Shown here piece by piece: positions 1 to 11,937 of a stretch of 64,000 bases of DNA. The position numbers were made by a program, and so were the translations under genes. Each line of letters opens with the position of its first letter. The stretch's first letter is position 1. The stretch lies in the NCBI RefSeq assembly GCF_001053095.1, contig NZ_CGBP01000017.1, positions 1 to 64,000 on the forward strand, in the 5' to 3' direction. Source of the DNA: Yersinia similis. GTDB taxonomy: Bacteria > Pseudomonadota > Gammaproteobacteria > Enterobacterales > Enterobacteriaceae. The notes beneath the pieces are model-generated. The model saw only the letters and a program-made list of their open reading frames with translations, had not been told where the DNA came from and ran no database searches.

Positions 1-9
1 GAAGGGATT

Positions 10-129
10 TCCCAAAGTCATTGGCGTCACAGCAAGGCAGCAAGCGAACGCATCCCGATGAGCTTACTCCAGTAAGTGATTCGGGTAAGTGAGCGCAGCT
101 AACACCGCTGTGGCGTCAAGGACGAAGGG
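10..129. repeat. ERIC-type palindromic repeat
   Basis: The sequence contains the ERIC core (agcttactccagtaagtgat, then tcgggtaagtgagcg) and the terminal arms cccaaagtcattggcgtcac and the partly inverted tggcgtcaaggacgaaggg. ERIC elements are abundant non-coding palindromes in Yersinia. This one is embedded in the 3' end of the reverse-strand nudK gene and provides its stop codon. Confidence 0.85.
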
Positions 130-695
130 AAAAAATGAATCTGCGCATACTGCAACAACATAATCGTCTTACCATCTTTAATTCGCCCATCAGCGACCAT
201 AGCGATAGCATCGTGGAACGGCAATTCGACGACTTCAATAACCTCGTCTTCTACCCCAACCTCGTCGGTTATTTTTTGATCTGGATGATATTCAGCCGCA
301 AAGAAATAGACTAATTCAGTCACGCCCCCCGGTGACATATAAGCCTCGAACAGCTTTTGTACTTTATCAACCTGATAGCCCGTCTCTTCCATCGCCTCAC
401 GGCGGATACACTCCTCCGGCGAGTCGTTATCCAGTAAACCGGCACATGCTTCCAGCAACATACCGCTGGCATTGCCGTTAACATAGGTTGGCATCCGGAA
501 TTGTTCGATCAACACCACCGTGCCCTTTTGCCGGTTATACAACAGGATAGTTGCCCCGTTACCCCGGTCATAGACTTCACGGATTTGTTGTACCGCGGTT
601 CCCTCATCTGTTTTTAAATCAAAGGTGTATTTGTGTAATTTAAACCAGTTCTTGGATAACAATTCACACTGTATATTTTCAATTTTGACGGACAT
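99..695 (-). CDS. nudK: Nudix hydrolase NudK (GDP-mannose pyrophosphatase)
   Basis: About 198 residues, a Nudix-family NDP-sugar hydrolase; E. coli NudK (191 aa) hydrolyses GDP-mannose in the cytosol. The Nudix box is visible in the middle of the protein: the G-x5-E start falls near [11 protein letters not shown], followed by the REAMEETGY core that binds Mg2+. The ATG at 695 is preferred over the one at 722 because it has GAAGGG just upstream and matches the start of the family. The last nine or so residues (PSSLTPQRC) and the TAG stop are encoded by an ERIC element, so the natural C-terminus was replaced or extended. Transcribed away from nap, from which a hairpin terminator separates it. 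Confidence 0.88.
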   Translation of the reverse strand: MSVKIENIQCELLSKNWFKLHKYTFDLKTDEGTAVQQIREVYDRGNGATILLYNRQKGTVVLIEQFRMPTYVNGNASGMLLEACAGLLDNDSPEECIRREAMEETGYQVDKVQKLFEAYMSPGGVTELVYFFAAEYHPDQKITDEVGVEDEVIEVVELPFHDAIAMVADGRIKDGKTIMLLQYAQIHFFPSSLTPQRC

Positions 696-770
696 AAACC
701 CTTCTGTGGCCCGGATAATCATTAACGTAATTTAGCATACACCTCACGGTGATACTTTTTCCTACTGCAG

Positions 771-807
771 TAAAAACGCCCTGTCGACGCAAAGTCCACA
801 GGGCGTT
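771..807 (-). terminator. Rho-independent terminator after napC
   Basis: A 10-bp stem (aacgccctgt / acagggcgtt) with a 13-nt loop, followed on the reverse strand by a short T tract. It lies about 70 bp after the napC stop codon and ends the nap operon. Confidence 0.75.
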
Positions 808-878
808 AATCATCACTATCCGTCGTATACCCAAAATCGTGCGGCTAACGCCACCTCAGCATCAGAGAGAAGGGAGTC

Positions 879-1481
879 CTAAAAACCAATAGGTACATCC
901 TTCATATCTGGCAACTTATGGGCAATCCCTTTATGGCAATCAATACAGGTTTTGCCTTCGGTAATGGCTTGACTGTGCATTTTCGCCGCCACCGTTTTTT
1001 GTGCGCTGAAATCCATATTATCGAAATTATGACAGTTGCGACATTCTTGCGAATCATTAGCTTTCATCCGCGCCCATTCACTTTCTGCCATCGTCAGGCG
1101 GTGAGCGTCAAATTTCTGCGGCGTATCAATCAAACCAAATGCTTTGGCATACAGCTCTTTACTGGCTTTAATCTTACGTACCATTTTAGGCCCCCATTCA
1201 TGGGGAACGTGGCAATCAGGGCATGTTGCTTTTACGCCACTGCGATTGCTGTAGTGAATGGTACTCATGTATTCCTCATAGACGTTATCTTTCATCTCAT
1301 GGCAACTGATACAGAATTTCTCAGTATTCGCCATTTCCATGCCGGTATTAAAACCGCCCCAGAAGATAATGCCACTGACAAAACCAATCAGCAGTAAGGT
1401 ACCGAGTGCCAGACGACTTGGTCTACGCCACCACTGCCATAACCGACGGATAAAACCGGGTTTTTTAGTCTCGCTCATCAT
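879..1481 (-). CDS. napC: NapC, tetrahaem membrane cytochrome c
   Basis: Quinol dehydrogenase of the NapC/NirT family that passes electrons from the membrane quinol pool to NapB/NapA in the periplasm. One N-terminal membrane helix ([11 protein letters not shown] region, residues about 25-45) is followed by a periplasmic part with four CxxCH haem motifs: CISCH, CPDCH, CRNCH and CIDCH. From the ATG at 1481 the protein has 200 residues, exactly the E. coli length, with a GAGGG ribosome-binding site close by; in-frame ATGs at 1496 and 1478 are alternatives. It is the last gene of napFDABC, 24 bp after napB. Since napG and napH are absent, NapC is probably the only quinol route here. Confidence 0.96.
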   Translation of the reverse strand: MMSETKKPGFIRRLWQWWRRPSRLALGTLLLIGFVSGIIFWGGFNTGMEMANTEKFCISCHEMKDNVYEEYMSTIHYSNRSGVKATCPDCHVPHEWGPKMVRKIKASKELYAKAFGLIDTPQKFDAHRLTMAESEWARMKANDSQECRNCHNFDNMDFSAQKTVAAKMHSQAITEGKTCIDCHKGIAHKLPDMKDVPIGF

Positions 1482-1505
1482 GCCCTCGCTTATCATTCAT
1501 CTCGG

Positions 1506-1973
1506 TTACTGACCAAAGCCAGGTGCTGGCTGGAAGCTATTACCAACAATCGGTGCTGCGTCGGTTTGCGGCACATGACACTGTAGGCAGAAGTAGCGGC
1601 GCGGCGATACTTCGCTGGAGACGTTGCCATCACGATCATAAAAGTGACTTGAGCTGACCCGTGGCGCACCAGTAGTAATATAGTGTTCAACCCCGTGGCA
1701 CTGCAGACAACGGTTAGTATTTTTACTGACCTGATAGCCATCCACGCTATGTGGGACCATCGGTGGCTGGTTAACATAGTTCAGCGCCATCCGTTGTTGC
1801 TGTTTAGGCATTTTTACCTTCCCTTCGGCGGTGCCAGAAACTTCGGGTGATTGCGTTAAGTCCATCTCAACATTGCTGGCCGCATTTACCCCGCCCATGA
1901 CCAGCAATATTGCCAGTAACGATATCACCCCTGAAACCCTGCGCTTTACTAACTTAAGCATCGTGTTATTCAT
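1506..1973 (-). CDS. napB: NapB, dihaem cytochrome c subunit of nitrate reductase
   Basis: Small periplasmic electron-transfer subunit that docks on NapA. An N-terminal signal peptide (VISLLAILLVMGGVNAA, cleavage near residue 31) is followed by two CxxCH haem sites (CLQCHG and CLQCHV). The 155-residue length fits the family (E. coli 149). The ATG at 1973 has GGAG seven bases upstream. It starts 82 bp after the napA stop, the position taken by napGH in E. coli, which are missing here. Confidence 0.96.
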   Translation of the reverse strand: MNNTMLKLVKRRVSGVISLLAILLVMGGVNAASNVEMDLTQSPEVSGTAEGKVKMPKQQQRMALNYVNQPPMVPHSVDGYQVSKNTNRCLQCHGVEHYITTGAPRVSSSHFYDRDGNVSSEVSPRRYFCLQCHVPQTDAAPIVGNSFQPAPGFGQ

Positions 1974-2055
1974 TGTTTGCTCCCAAAAGACACCGTCTTT
2001 TTCCTTGGCATCCCCGGATGATCGTTATCCGTGAATGCGCGTTATCTGTGAGTCA

Positions 2056-4800
<2,745 letters not shown>

Positions 4801-4811
<11 letters not shown>

Positions 4812-5304
4812 CTTCACTCCGGGTAAGGGTTACCGCCTGCACTGGACAACCCGGCACACAAGCGCCGCAGCCGGTACAGGCAGGAAGGTCTAATTCAGGT
4901 TGAGCAATGCCGCTCAAGCGTGGGCGAAATTTAATTGCACGGGTTTCACAGCTATCCTGGCAACTGCGACATTCAACATGGTGATAAGGCAAACAACGGT
5001 CAGAGATACTGGCTTTAATCTGCCAAGCCGTCTGCTCTGGCGAGGTAAAAATGGCCACATCACACGCCTGGACACAAGCCTGACAAAAACTGCATTCAGC
5101 ACGTTGAAAATCTATTTCGGGGAATCCACCACTGCCCGCAATCAATACGCCAGTTTCACAGGCGCTGACACAAGCATGGCAACGGGTGCAACCCGCAATA
5201 AAGTCAACCTCGGGTACCGACCAGGGAGGCCGGATAATAATGTTCGATTGTTTACCGGTTTGCCAAAAAACCGTCAGCAATTTACGCCGCGATAAATCAG
5301 TCAT
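4801..5304 (-). CDS. napF: NapF, ferredoxin-type accessory protein
   Basis: Cytosolic iron-sulfur protein of 167 residues that interacts with NapA during maturation. Four cysteine clusters are visible (CTRCHACVSAC, CSFCQACVQAC, CRSCQDSC, CTGCGACVPGC), giving room for several 4Fe-4S centres. The ATG at 5304 has AAGGA eight bases upstream. It is the first gene of the operon, so the promoter lies in 5305-5520, where a Fur-box match and a weaker FNR-like site are found. Confidence 0.95.
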
Positions 5305-5390
5305 GCCGATATCCTTAATATCTTCTGGCGTGCCCGCGCATGCGTATGCGTGTATAAATCGTTCATTTAAAGCCTAACCAGGCAGAATGA

Positions 5391-5405
5391 TGATAATGAT
5401 TATTA
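5391..5405. promoter_or_regulatory. Candidate Fur box upstream of napF
   Basis: The 15-mer tgataatgattatta matches the Fur 7-1-7 consensus (tgataat-n-attatca) at 13 of its 14 fixed positions. It lies about 87 bp before the napF ATG, where a promoter would be expected. This is a sequence match only. Confidence 0.6.
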
Positions 5406-5502
5406 TTTATATTATTGAAGTGAATTTTCTTGGTTCACTGTGTTTAATACCGAATAATGAGTAATAAAATAATTACTCTTTAGAGTTATTTGATAGTAGA
5501 CA

Positions 5503-5516
5503 TTGCGCAAGATCAA
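5503..5516 (-). promoter_or_regulatory. Weak FNR-like site upstream of napF
   Basis: On the reverse strand ttgat-cttg-cgcaa has a perfect left half of the FNR consensus (ttgat-n4-atcaa) and three of five matches on the right. Nap operons are FNR/NarP controlled in E. coli. The distance to napF, about 200 bp, is long, so this is tentative. Confidence 0.3.
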
Positions 5517-5912
5517 TTAATTTAGTGATTATTTAAAGGTTTTTGTCCAGTTAAATCAATTTGCGTTATCACATAATATATATAACGATTCATTTAACGG
5601 GAATAATTATCAAAACAAGACGATGCTTTGATAATTATTTTTCAGATAATCTATGCTACTAAATATATTAGTATTTGAGCTATCGGATGACACTTTCTCA
5701 CTAGTGGTTAAAAATCGCTTGCGATAAAAGTCTTTTTAACGCAAAAAAATTACAGCAGCAAATCAGTGAGACTACGATACACTGAGAATGCAGTTCAACT
5801 CACTGCAATGGATGTCATAGTCAGTGAAATAAGCTATCACTATGGAAATCATCAGTATTCAGTATGACTGAAAGTGTAGACACTCTTTTTAGGTTATTTT
5901 ATACCCAATATA

Positions 5913-5990
5913 TTGATGTGATATACGCTAAATAATTCGAGTGGCAAGAAGGCAGCCAACCCCCTGCGACTTGAAGTATGACGGGTATAG
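5913..5990. repeat. Short ERIC-type repeat
   Basis: It begins tatacccaatatattgatg, contains aataattcgagtggcaagaag, and ends cttgaagtatgacgggtata. These are typical Yersinia ERIC ends, but the central core is missing, so it is an internally deleted copy. Confidence 0.7.
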
Positions 5991-6149
5991 CCAGGTAAAT
6001 GACGGATCTTGACTATCTGGGGAGTCAGGTGAGTAAAAACCGCGCGCAGCACTGCGACGTCACGTAAAAAGGTATGAGTCTTGCCATCAGTAGCGGCATA
6101 TTAAGTACGTTACTGTGTGCTTTTTGAGTTACAGGGAGAATTATTCATT

Positions 6150-6779
6150 ATGACGAAAAGTCACACTATTCTGATCGTTGACGACCATCCGCTCATGCGC
6201 CGGGGTATTAAACAATTGTTGGGGCTAGATAGCCGCTTTGAGGTGGTTGCTGAAGCTAACAATGGCAGTGATGCCATTACCGAAGCGGCCAAATTTCAAC
6301 CAGATATTATTTTGCTCGACCTGAATATGAAAGGTATGTCCGGGCTGGATACGTTAAAAGCCCTACGACATAACGGCAGTGATGCACGGATCATTATTTT
6401 GACGGTCTCCGATGCGCGCAGCGATGTGTACGCGATGATTGATGCCGGTGCTGATGGTTATTTACTCAAAGATTGCGAGCCAGAAATATTACTGGAGAAT
6501 ATTCGCCAGGCGGCGCGCGGGGAAAATGTCTTCAGCGACGAGGTGATACAGTATTTATCATCTCGTCATGAACAAGTGACTCCTTTCTCTGAATTAACTG
6601 AACGCGAGTTAGATGTATTGCAAGAGGTGGCACGTGGGATGTCTAATAAACAAGTTGCCTTCGAACTGTACATTTCAGAAGAAACCGTGAAAGTACATAT
6701 CCGTAATTTATTACGTAAATTAAATGTGCGCTCACGGGTTGCCGCAACGATTATGTATTTGGAAAATAAAAAATACTGA
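6150..6779 (+). CDS. narP: NarP, nitrate/nitrite response regulator
   Basis: NarL/FixJ-type two-component regulator of 209 residues. The receiver domain (residues 1-120) shows the acidic pair D11-D12, the phosphoacceptor D57 (ILLDLNMKGMSG) and the conserved Lys in LLKD. The C-terminal LuxR-type helix-turn-helix (LTERELDVLQEVARG ... SEETVKVHIRNLLRKL) binds DNA. It is closer to E. coli NarP than to NarL in the DLNMKGMSGLDTL and HIRNLLRKLNVRSRVAAT segments. The ATG at 6150 removes an 11-residue extension that has no family counterpart. It is divergent from the nap operon, its expected target; no sensor kinase gene is nearby. Confidence 0.92.
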   Translation: MTKSHTILIVDDHPLMRRGIKQLLGLDSRFEVVAEANNGSDAITEAAKFQPDIILLDLNMKGMSGLDTLKALRHNGSDARIIILTVSDARSDVYAMIDAGADGYLLKDCEPEILLENIRQAARGENVFSDEVIQYLSSRHEQVTPFSELTERELDVLQEVARGMSNKQVAFELYISEETVKVHIRNLLRKLNVRSRVAATIMYLENKKY

Positions 6780-6791
6780 CATCCGTTGTCA

Positions 6792-7070
6792 CTATTTAAT
6801 GGCCGCTAAAATAAAATCATGGTTTTCTTGTATCCATCTTTTATTCAGTGGCCCCCAACTATCCAACCGGTAGTAACCCGCATTATTGCGCACCCCATGC
6901 TGTACAAACGTCAGCGTAACCCCCAGACCGGGCAACGCCTTCAAGACATCTTGTAACGTTCGCCGTGGCCAGCCGGTTAGCGTCATCAAGCGGGGTACGT
7001 TTAGCGCTTCAGCACTACTGATTAGCCAGCAAAGATAGAGACGACGGGCGAATACTGGGTTAAGTTCCAT
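6792..7070 (-). CDS. Small winged-helix DNA-binding-like protein
   Basis: A 92-residue protein from the ATG at 7070, which has AGGAA at a suitable distance; the longer frame to 7133 runs into an ERIC element and is not credible. The middle reads like a helix-turn-helix (NVPRLMTLTGWPRRTLQDVLKAL), followed by a wing-like segment (GVTLTFVQHG, NNAGYYRLDSWG). I recall similar uncharacterised proteins in enterobacteria but cannot name one with confidence. Convergent with narP, 12 bp apart. A role as a transcription regulator is an inference from the fold-like pattern only. Confidence 0.7.
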   Translation of the reverse strand: MELNPVFARRLYLCWLISSAEALNVPRLMTLTGWPRRTLQDVLKALPGLGVTLTFVQHGVRNNAGYYRLDSWGPLNKRWIQENHDFILAAIK

Positions 7071-7109
7071 AACAAGTTCCTGTGTTAAGTAGCGACTATC
7101 GCCTTCATA

Positions 7110-7222
7110 CATGATGTTGCGGCCAGGTGGCAAGCGAACGCCTCCTGATGAGTTAACTCAGGCCAGTGATCTTGGTGCGCGGACGTCGCTAATACCGCAG
7201 CCACACCAATGACGTTGAGTAT
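7110..7222. repeat. ERIC-type palindromic repeat
   Basis: Diverged ERIC core (gcaagcgaacgcctcctgat, then gccagtgatcttggtgcgcg) with an end resembling accaatgacgttgagtata. It lies directly upstream of the small winged-helix gene and overlaps its spurious 5' extension. Confidence 0.65.
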
Positions 7223-7323
7223 AATCAGTTTACTCGATGCCAGAAAAATAACGCGTTTATCATTTCATTCTCTTCTCAGCCTGAATAAACTCAGTTTTAT
7301 CGAGCTTTTTGCACGATCTCCTT

Positions 7324-7341
7324 TTTTTCTCCACGTTTTAT
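7324..7341 (+). promoter_or_regulatory. Candidate BaeR box upstream of acrD
   Basis: tttttctccacgttttat matches the E. coli BaeR box (tttttctccatdattggc) at all of the first ten positions and 13 of 18 overall, about 145 bp before the acrD ATG. acrD is a known BaeSR target in E. coli and Salmonella. A related sequence precedes mdtA at 56860. Confidence 0.5.
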
Positions 7342-7387
7342 CCTACATTCCCGCGTAGAGTGCAGGGTGGATTCTGCTGCATCTACC

Positions 7388-7456
7388 TAACGTCCTTGAC
7401 GCAGCAGCAAGGCAGCAACTGAGCGAGAGCCGCTGCGACGTCGAGGACAAAGGGTA
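7388..7456. repeat. Short ERIC-type repeat before acrD
   Basis: taacgtccttgacgcagcag at one end and gctgcgacgtcgaggacaaa at the other form inverted ERIC-like arms around gcaaggcagcaactgagcga. It lies about 30 bp upstream of the acrD start and would be transcribed in its 5' leader. Confidence 0.6.
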
Positions 7457-7485
7457 CTCATTTTCTGAATAAAGGTTGGCACTAC

Positions 7486-10400
7486 ATGGCAAATTTTTTC
7501 ATCGACCGCCCGATTTTTGCCTGGGTATTGGCGATAATTTTGTGTCTCACCGGCGCATTGGCAATTTCGACACTACCTATCGAGCAATACCCGAATTTGG
7601 CCCCCCCGAATGTACGTATCAGCGCCAGCTACCCCGGAGCCTCTGCTCAAACACTGGAAAATACCGTTACCCAGGTGATTGAACAAAGCATGACCGGCCT
7701 GGATAACCTGTTGTATATGTCATCACAAAGCAGCAATTCAGGTAGTGCCAGTGTCACGCTCACATTTCAGGCGGGTACTAACCCTAACGAAGCGATGCAG
7801 CAGGTACAGAATCAACTGCAATCAGCTATCAAGAGACTGCCCCAAGACGTACAACAACAAGGGGTTTCTGTTTCGAAGTCGGGTGATAATACCTTGATGA
7901 TGGTGGCGTTTGTCTCCACTGACGGCAGTATGGATAAACAAGATATCTCCGATTATGTCGCCAGTAATCTGCAAGACCCACTCAGCAGAATTGAAGGGGT
8001 CGGCAGCGTAGATGCCTTTGGCTCACAATATGCGATGCGTATTTGGCTCGATCCGAATAAGCTCACTAACTATCAGCTGACCACGAGTGATATTGTCAGT
8101 GCGATTCAATCCCAGAATACTCAGGTCGCCGTAGGTCAACTAGGCGGAACTCCCGCCGTTGATAATCAAGCATTAAACGCGACCATCAACGCCCAATCCC
8201 AGCTACAAACACCCGAAGAGTTTCAGGAAATTACGCTACGGGTCAATCAGGATGGTTCACTGGTCACCCTTGGCGATGTCGCAAAAATAGAGCTGGGTTC
8301 CGAGAAGTATGATTATCTCAGCCGCTTCAACGGCCAAGCCGCCTCAGGTATGGGGATTAAACTGGCTTCCGGCGCCAATGAATTACAAACCGATAAACTG
8401 GTCAAAGCCCGGCTTGCCGAATTGGCACCGTTCTTCCCTCATGGTTTAGAAGCCAAAATCGCCTACGAAACCACACCGTTTGTACAAGCGTCCATTAAGG
8501 ACGTGGTGAAAACGCTGCTGGAAGCCATTCTGTTAGTTTTCTTGGTCATGTATCTCTTTTTACAGAACTTCCGCGCAACATTGATCCCAACGGTTGCCGT
8601 ACCTGTGGTGCTATTGGGAACCTTTGCCGTGCTATCGGCATTTGGCTTTAGTATTAATACGTTAACCCTGTTTGCCATCGTTCTGGCTATCGGGCTGTTG
8701 GTGGATGACGCCATTGTGGTGGTGGAAAACGTCGAACGGGTGATGAGCGAAGAAGGGCTGGATCCGCGCGAGGCCACGCGAAAATCGATGGGGCAAATTC
8801 AGGGCGCACTGATCGGGATAGCGCTGGTACTGTCCGCCGTGTTTATTCCAATGGCCTTCTTTGGCGGCACTACCGGGGCTATCTATCGTCAGTTCTCCAT
8901 TACTATCGTTTCGGCCATGGTGCTGTCGGTATTGGTCGCGTTGATCCTGACACCTGCCATGTGTGCCACCCTGCTTAAACCCATTGCACCGGGGCATCAT
9001 CACGCTAAACGGGGGTTTTTCGGTTGGTTTAACCGCATGTTTGACCGTAATTCTCACCGTTACGAAAGAGGTGTCGCGCGCGTATTGCATCACAGCTTAC
9101 GTTACATGCTACTGTATTTACTGTTGCTCGGCGGTCTGGCCTTACTATTCCTTAAATTACCCACCTCTTTCCTGCCGTTGGAAGACCGCGGTGTCTTTAT
9201 GGCTCAGGTGCAGCTTCCGGTTGGATCAACTCAGCAACAGACACTGAAAGTGGTTGAGAAAGTTGAGAGTTACTTCCTGACAGAAGAGAAAAACAACGTA
9301 TTGTCAGTATTCTCTACTGTCGGCTCTGGCCCTGGAGGGAATGGGCAGAACGTAGCGCGCCTGTTTATTCGCCTTGCCGACTGGGATCAACGCACCGCCA
9401 GCACAGACTCCTCATTCGCTATTATTGAACGAGCGACTAAAGAACTCAGTAAAATTGTTGAAGCGAAGGTGTCGGTCAGTAGCCCTCCAGCAATTTCAGG
9501 TTTAGGTGGGTCGTCAGGTTTCGATATGGAATTACAGGACCATGGCGGCCATGGCCACGATAAATTGATGGCAGCCCGCAACCAATTGTTGCAGATGGCG
9601 TCGCAAGAACCCCTTTTAACCCGAATACGGCATAACGGGCTGGATGATAGCCCACAGTTGCAGATTGATATTGATCAACGCAAAGCGCGAGCACTGGGCG
9701 TCTCTCTGGATGACATTAACAGTACGCTGAAAACCGCCTGGGGTTCAACCTACGTCAATGATTTTGTTGACCGTGGACGGGTGAAGAAGGTGTATGTTCA
9801 ATCAGAAGCCACGGCCCGTATGCTGCCGGAAGACGTCAACAAATGGTATGTGCGCAATAAAAATGGCGGCATGGTGCCTTTCTCCGCCTTCTCTACTACC
9901 CGATGGGAATACGGCTCTCCCCGCCTGGAGCGCTACAACGGCTATTCAGCACTGGAAATTGTTGGTGAAGCGGCTCCTGGAGTCAGTACCGGTACCGCGA
10001 TGGATGTGATGGAAAAACTGGTCAGCCAATTGCCCAATGGCTTTGGTTTAGAGTGGACTGGCATGTCTTATCAAGAACGCTTATCCGGCTCTCAGGCACC
10101 CGCCCTCTATGCCATCTCGCTACTGGTGGTTTTCCTCTGTCTGGCTGCATTGTACGAGAGCTGGTCAATTCCGTTCTCCGTGATGCTGGTGGTCCCGTTA
10201 GGAGTAATAGGTGCCGTTGCAGCCACTTGGATGCGTGGGCTGGAAAATGATGTTTACTTCCAAGTCGGTCTATTAACCATCATTGGGCTATCGGCCAAGA
10301 ATGCCATCTTGATTGTTGAGTTTGCCAATGAACTGAATAACCGAGGTAGGGATCTGGTTGAGGCAACACTGGAGGCCTCTCGCCAGCGATTACGGCCTAT

Positions 10401-10617
10401 TTTGATGACTTCGCTGGCCTTTATTTTTGGTGTATTGCCGATGGCAATCAGCCAGGGCGCGGGTTCCGGTAGCCAGCATGCCGTGGGAACCGGCGTAATG
10501 GGCGGGATGATTTCAGCCACTGTACTGGCTATTTTCTTTGTGCCCCTGTTCTTTGTTTTAGTACGTCGCCGCTTCCCCAGCAGAATAATACCGAGCAAAG
10601 CTATAAACCCTAAATAG
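7486..10617 (+). CDS. acrD: AcrD, RND multidrug/aminoglycoside efflux pump
   Basis: Inner-membrane proton-driven RND transporter of 1043 residues (E. coli AcrD 1037), exporting aminoglycosides and other polar drugs, normally with AcrA and TolC. The N-terminus [17 protein letters not shown] and most of the length read as AcrD rather than AcrB, for example in [14 protein letters not shown] and the [18 protein letters not shown] segment. The proton-relay acidic pair in TM4 ([17 protein letters not shown], about 407-408) and the TM10 lysine ([12 protein letters not shown], about 940) are present, so the pump should be functional. There is no adaptor gene next to it, as in E. coli. A BaeR-like site and an ERIC lie upstream; a hairpin terminator follows. 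Confidence 0.96.
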   Translation: MANFFIDRPIFAWVLAIILCLTGALAISTLPIEQYPNLAPPNVRISASYPGASAQTLENTVTQVIEQSMTGLDNLLYMSSQSSNSGSASVTLTFQAGTNPNEAMQQVQNQLQSAIKRLPQDVQQQGVSVSKSGDNTLMMVAFVSTDGSMDKQDISDYVASNLQDPLSRIEGVGSVDAFGSQYAMRIWLDPNKLTNYQLTTSDIVSAIQSQNTQVAVGQLGGTPAVDNQALNATINAQSQLQTPEEFQEITLRVNQDGSLVTLGDVAKIELGSEKYDYLSRFNGQAASGMGIKLASGANELQTDKLVKARLAELAPFFPHGLEAKIAYETTPFVQASIKDVVKTLLEAILLVFLVMYLFLQNFRATLIPTVAVPVVLLGTFAVLSAFGFSINTLTLFAIVLAIGLLVDDAIVVVENVERVMSEEGLDPREATRKSMGQIQGALIGIALVLSAVFIPMAFFGGTTGAIYRQFSITIVSAMVLSVLVALILTPAMCATLLKPIAPGHHHAKRGFFGWFNRMFDRNSHRYERGVARVLHHSLRYMLLYLLLLGGLALLFLKLPTSFLPLEDRGVFMAQVQLPVGSTQQQTLKVVEKVESYFLTEEKNNVLSVFSTVGSGPGGNGQNVARLFIRLADWDQRTASTDSSFAIIERATKELSKIVEAKVSVSSPPAISGLGGSSGFDMELQDHGGHGHDKLMAARNQLLQMASQEPLLTRIRHNGLDDSPQLQIDIDQRKARALGVSLDDINSTLKTAWGSTYVNDFVDRGRVKKVYVQSEATARMLPEDVNKWYVRNKNGGMVPFSAFSTTRWEYGSPRLERYNGYSALEIVGEAAPGVSTGTAMDVMEKLVSQLPNGFGLEWTGMSYQERLSGSQAPALYAISLLVVFLCLAALYESWSIPFSVMLVVPLGVIGAVAATWMRGLENDVYFQVGLLTIIGLSAKNAILIVEFANELNNRGRDLVEATLEASRQRLRPILMTSLAFIFGVLPMAISQGAGSGSQHAVGTGVMGGMISATVLAIFFVPLFFVLVRRRFPSRIIPSKAINPK

Positions 10618-10680
10618 CTCAAGCTACAGGAAGGCAAGTCACAAAGGCAGCCAATAACAGGCAACTTGAAGTAAAATAGG
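10612..10680. repeat. Short ERIC-type repeat after acrD
   Basis: agctcaagctacaggaaggc at one end and ggcaacttgaagtaaaatag at the other resemble degenerate Yersinia ERIC arms, without the central core. It overlaps the last bases of acrD. Confidence 0.5.
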
Positions 10681-10689
10681 TTCTCCCCT

Positions 10690-10720
10690 GCGGCATGACG
10701 AAAAAGCCATGCCGCTTTAT
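10690..10720 (+). terminator. Terminator of acrD
   Basis: An eight-base stem (gcggcatg / catgccgc) around acgaaaaagc, followed by tttatt. It lies about 75 bp after the acrD stop. Confidence 0.75.
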
Positions 10721-11026
10721 TGCATCAGATTCACTCTTCATACCCTTTTTACTTGAAGTCCCTCTGGGATTAGCTACGCATATTCACCCTAGGGCATCCC
10801 AGCCCTACTTCCTGGCTATTTTCTCGTTCCTTCATCTCAGCATCATAATATAAAGAAACATCCTACAAAAAATGCAGATGAGTCTGATTATCTCTCCCTC
10901 AAAATCAACTTATAATAAATAGGATTAATCCCAACCATAAAAGTGAGTGGGAACTAAGAGAGTTATATTTTTATCCCGAATTTACTTATCGAAGCACGTT
11001 AATGCTTCAGGAGCGATTGATTTATA
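10721..11026. other. acrD-ydjM intergenic region
   Basis: About 300 bp without coding potential. A fragment near 10738-10760 (atacccttttt, acttgaag) could be a decayed ERIC arm. I looked for a LexA box (ctgt-n8-acag), because ydjM is in the E. coli SOS regulon, and did not see one. Confidence 0.6.
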
Positions 11027-11575
11027 ATGCCAACCATCATTACACATGCGGCTATTCCTTTAACTCTCGGTATTGGATTAGGGACAAAAATTATTCCACC
11101 CCGCCTATTACTGGCAGGAATAGCGATTTCGATGCTACCTGATGCCGATGTATTGGCATTTAAATTTGGCGTCGCCTATGGCCATGCTTTCGGCCATCGT
11201 GGATTTACGCACTCCCTGCTATTCGCCTTCGCCTTACCCACGCTACTACTGGTGTTCTATCGATTCTTCAATACTTCGCTTAGCCGTATCTGGCTATTTT
11301 TATTTGTATCACTGCTATCACATAGCGTACTGGATTCACTGACCACCGGAGGTAAAGGCGTTGGATGGCTATGGCCATGGAGTAGCGAGCGATTCTTTTT
11401 ACCGTGGCAAGTCATTAAAGTCGCACCGTTTCAGCTCGCGAAATACGCAACACCTGCAGGACATGCGGTGATAATTTCTGAACTGCTCTGGGTCTGGTTA
11501 CCCGCGACACTATTGATGTTGTTGTTAATCCTATTAAGAAAGTCATTTGGCGCAAAAACCAGTATTAGGAATTAA
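11027..11575 (+). CDS. YdjM-like membrane-bound metal-dependent hydrolase
   Basis: A 182-residue multi-pass membrane protein of the YdjM/DUF457 family. Conserved polar residues sit in hydrophobic surroundings: the N-terminal ITHAAIPL, the SMLPDADVLAFK segment, and GHRGFTHSLLFA, all typical of these putative metal hydrolases; further helices follow to the C-terminus. The substrate is unknown; members have been connected with DNA damage response and, in other phyla, lipid metabolism. A monocistronic unit after acrD. E. coli has no such gene at this place, so it is a local insertion or relocation. Confidence 0.82.
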   Translation: MPTIITHAAIPLTLGIGLGTKIIPPRLLLAGIAISMLPDADVLAFKFGVAYGHAFGHRGFTHSLLFAFALPTLLLVFYRFFNTSLSRIWLFLFVSLLSHSVLDSLTTGGKGVGWLWPWSSERFFLPWQVIKVAPFQLAKYATPAGHAVIISELLWVWLPATLLMLLLILLRKSFGAKTSIRN

Positions 11576-11732
11576 AATACCTGATACACAGCCCAAGAAC
11601 GCAGAAAGTCACTATTACGTCATGCCCTGGGTTACCAAGGCGATAATATTTATTCTTCATTATTAACAAGTAATTACTGGCGATTATTAAGTGTGATTTT
11701 TTTGCACAAGATGGTGGTTTAAAGCGGGCAAT

Positions 11733-11764
11733 AAAAAAGGCAGTGCCTCTACGGCTCTGCCTTT
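11733..11764 (-). terminator. Terminator of the ypfM transcript
   Basis: An eight-base stem (aaaggcag / ctgccttt) with a 13-nt loop, followed on the reverse strand by a run of six T. It defines the end of a transcript of about 200 nt that starts near 11930. Confidence 0.85.
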
Positions 11765-11848
11765 CTGCGAGAATTACTCCCCTGGGGATAAAACAAATCA
11801 CTCATTAAAACCAGAATGATACTTAACGCTCACAACAGGTTTATCTGG

Positions 11849-11911
11849 CTATGCCTTACGCAGCATCGCATCGATAAACGCTTTCCAAGTATTTAACTCA
11901 ACCTCAACCAT
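11849..11911 (-). CDS. ypfM: YpfM, 20-residue small protein
   Basis: A 20-codon frame beginning MVEVELNTWK and ending FIDAMLRKA. From memory, E. coli YpfM has 19 residues and shares WK, FI and the terminal MLRK; it is encoded in the same place, between acrD and yffB-dapE. The start codon follows a strong Shine-Dalgarno (agagagga, four to five bases before ATG). The gene has its own near-consensus promoter and a good terminator. The function of YpfM is unknown. The protein is amphipathic and too short for a domain; the transcript could also act as RNA, since only 63 of about 200 nt are coding. Confidence 0.85.
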   Translation of the reverse strand: MVEVELNTWKAFIDAMLRKA

Positions 11912-11937
11912 AAAATCCTCTCTAATAATCGCGACTA

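Larger units (their letters stand above)
5305..6149. other. napF-narP divergent intergenic region
   Basis: About 845 bp of AT-rich DNA between divergent napF and narP. It holds the Fur-box and FNR-like candidates near napF and an ERIC-related palindrome at 5913-5990. I see no coding potential, tRNA or further recognisable element in 5520-5900. Confidence 0.7.

Noticed and set aside
918-1397. 159-codon forward frame opposite napC
   Set aside because: It is the complement of napC, whose four haem motifs and length are unmistakable; the forward translation has no family features.
10254-10664. 136-codon reverse frame opposite the acrD 3' end
   Set aside because: It is the antisense of AcrD transmembrane helices; such frames are common opposite hydrophobic coding sequence.
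11565-11801. 78-codon reverse frame near ydjM
   Set aside because: It spans the ypfM terminator, has no ribosome-binding site and reads as random sequence.
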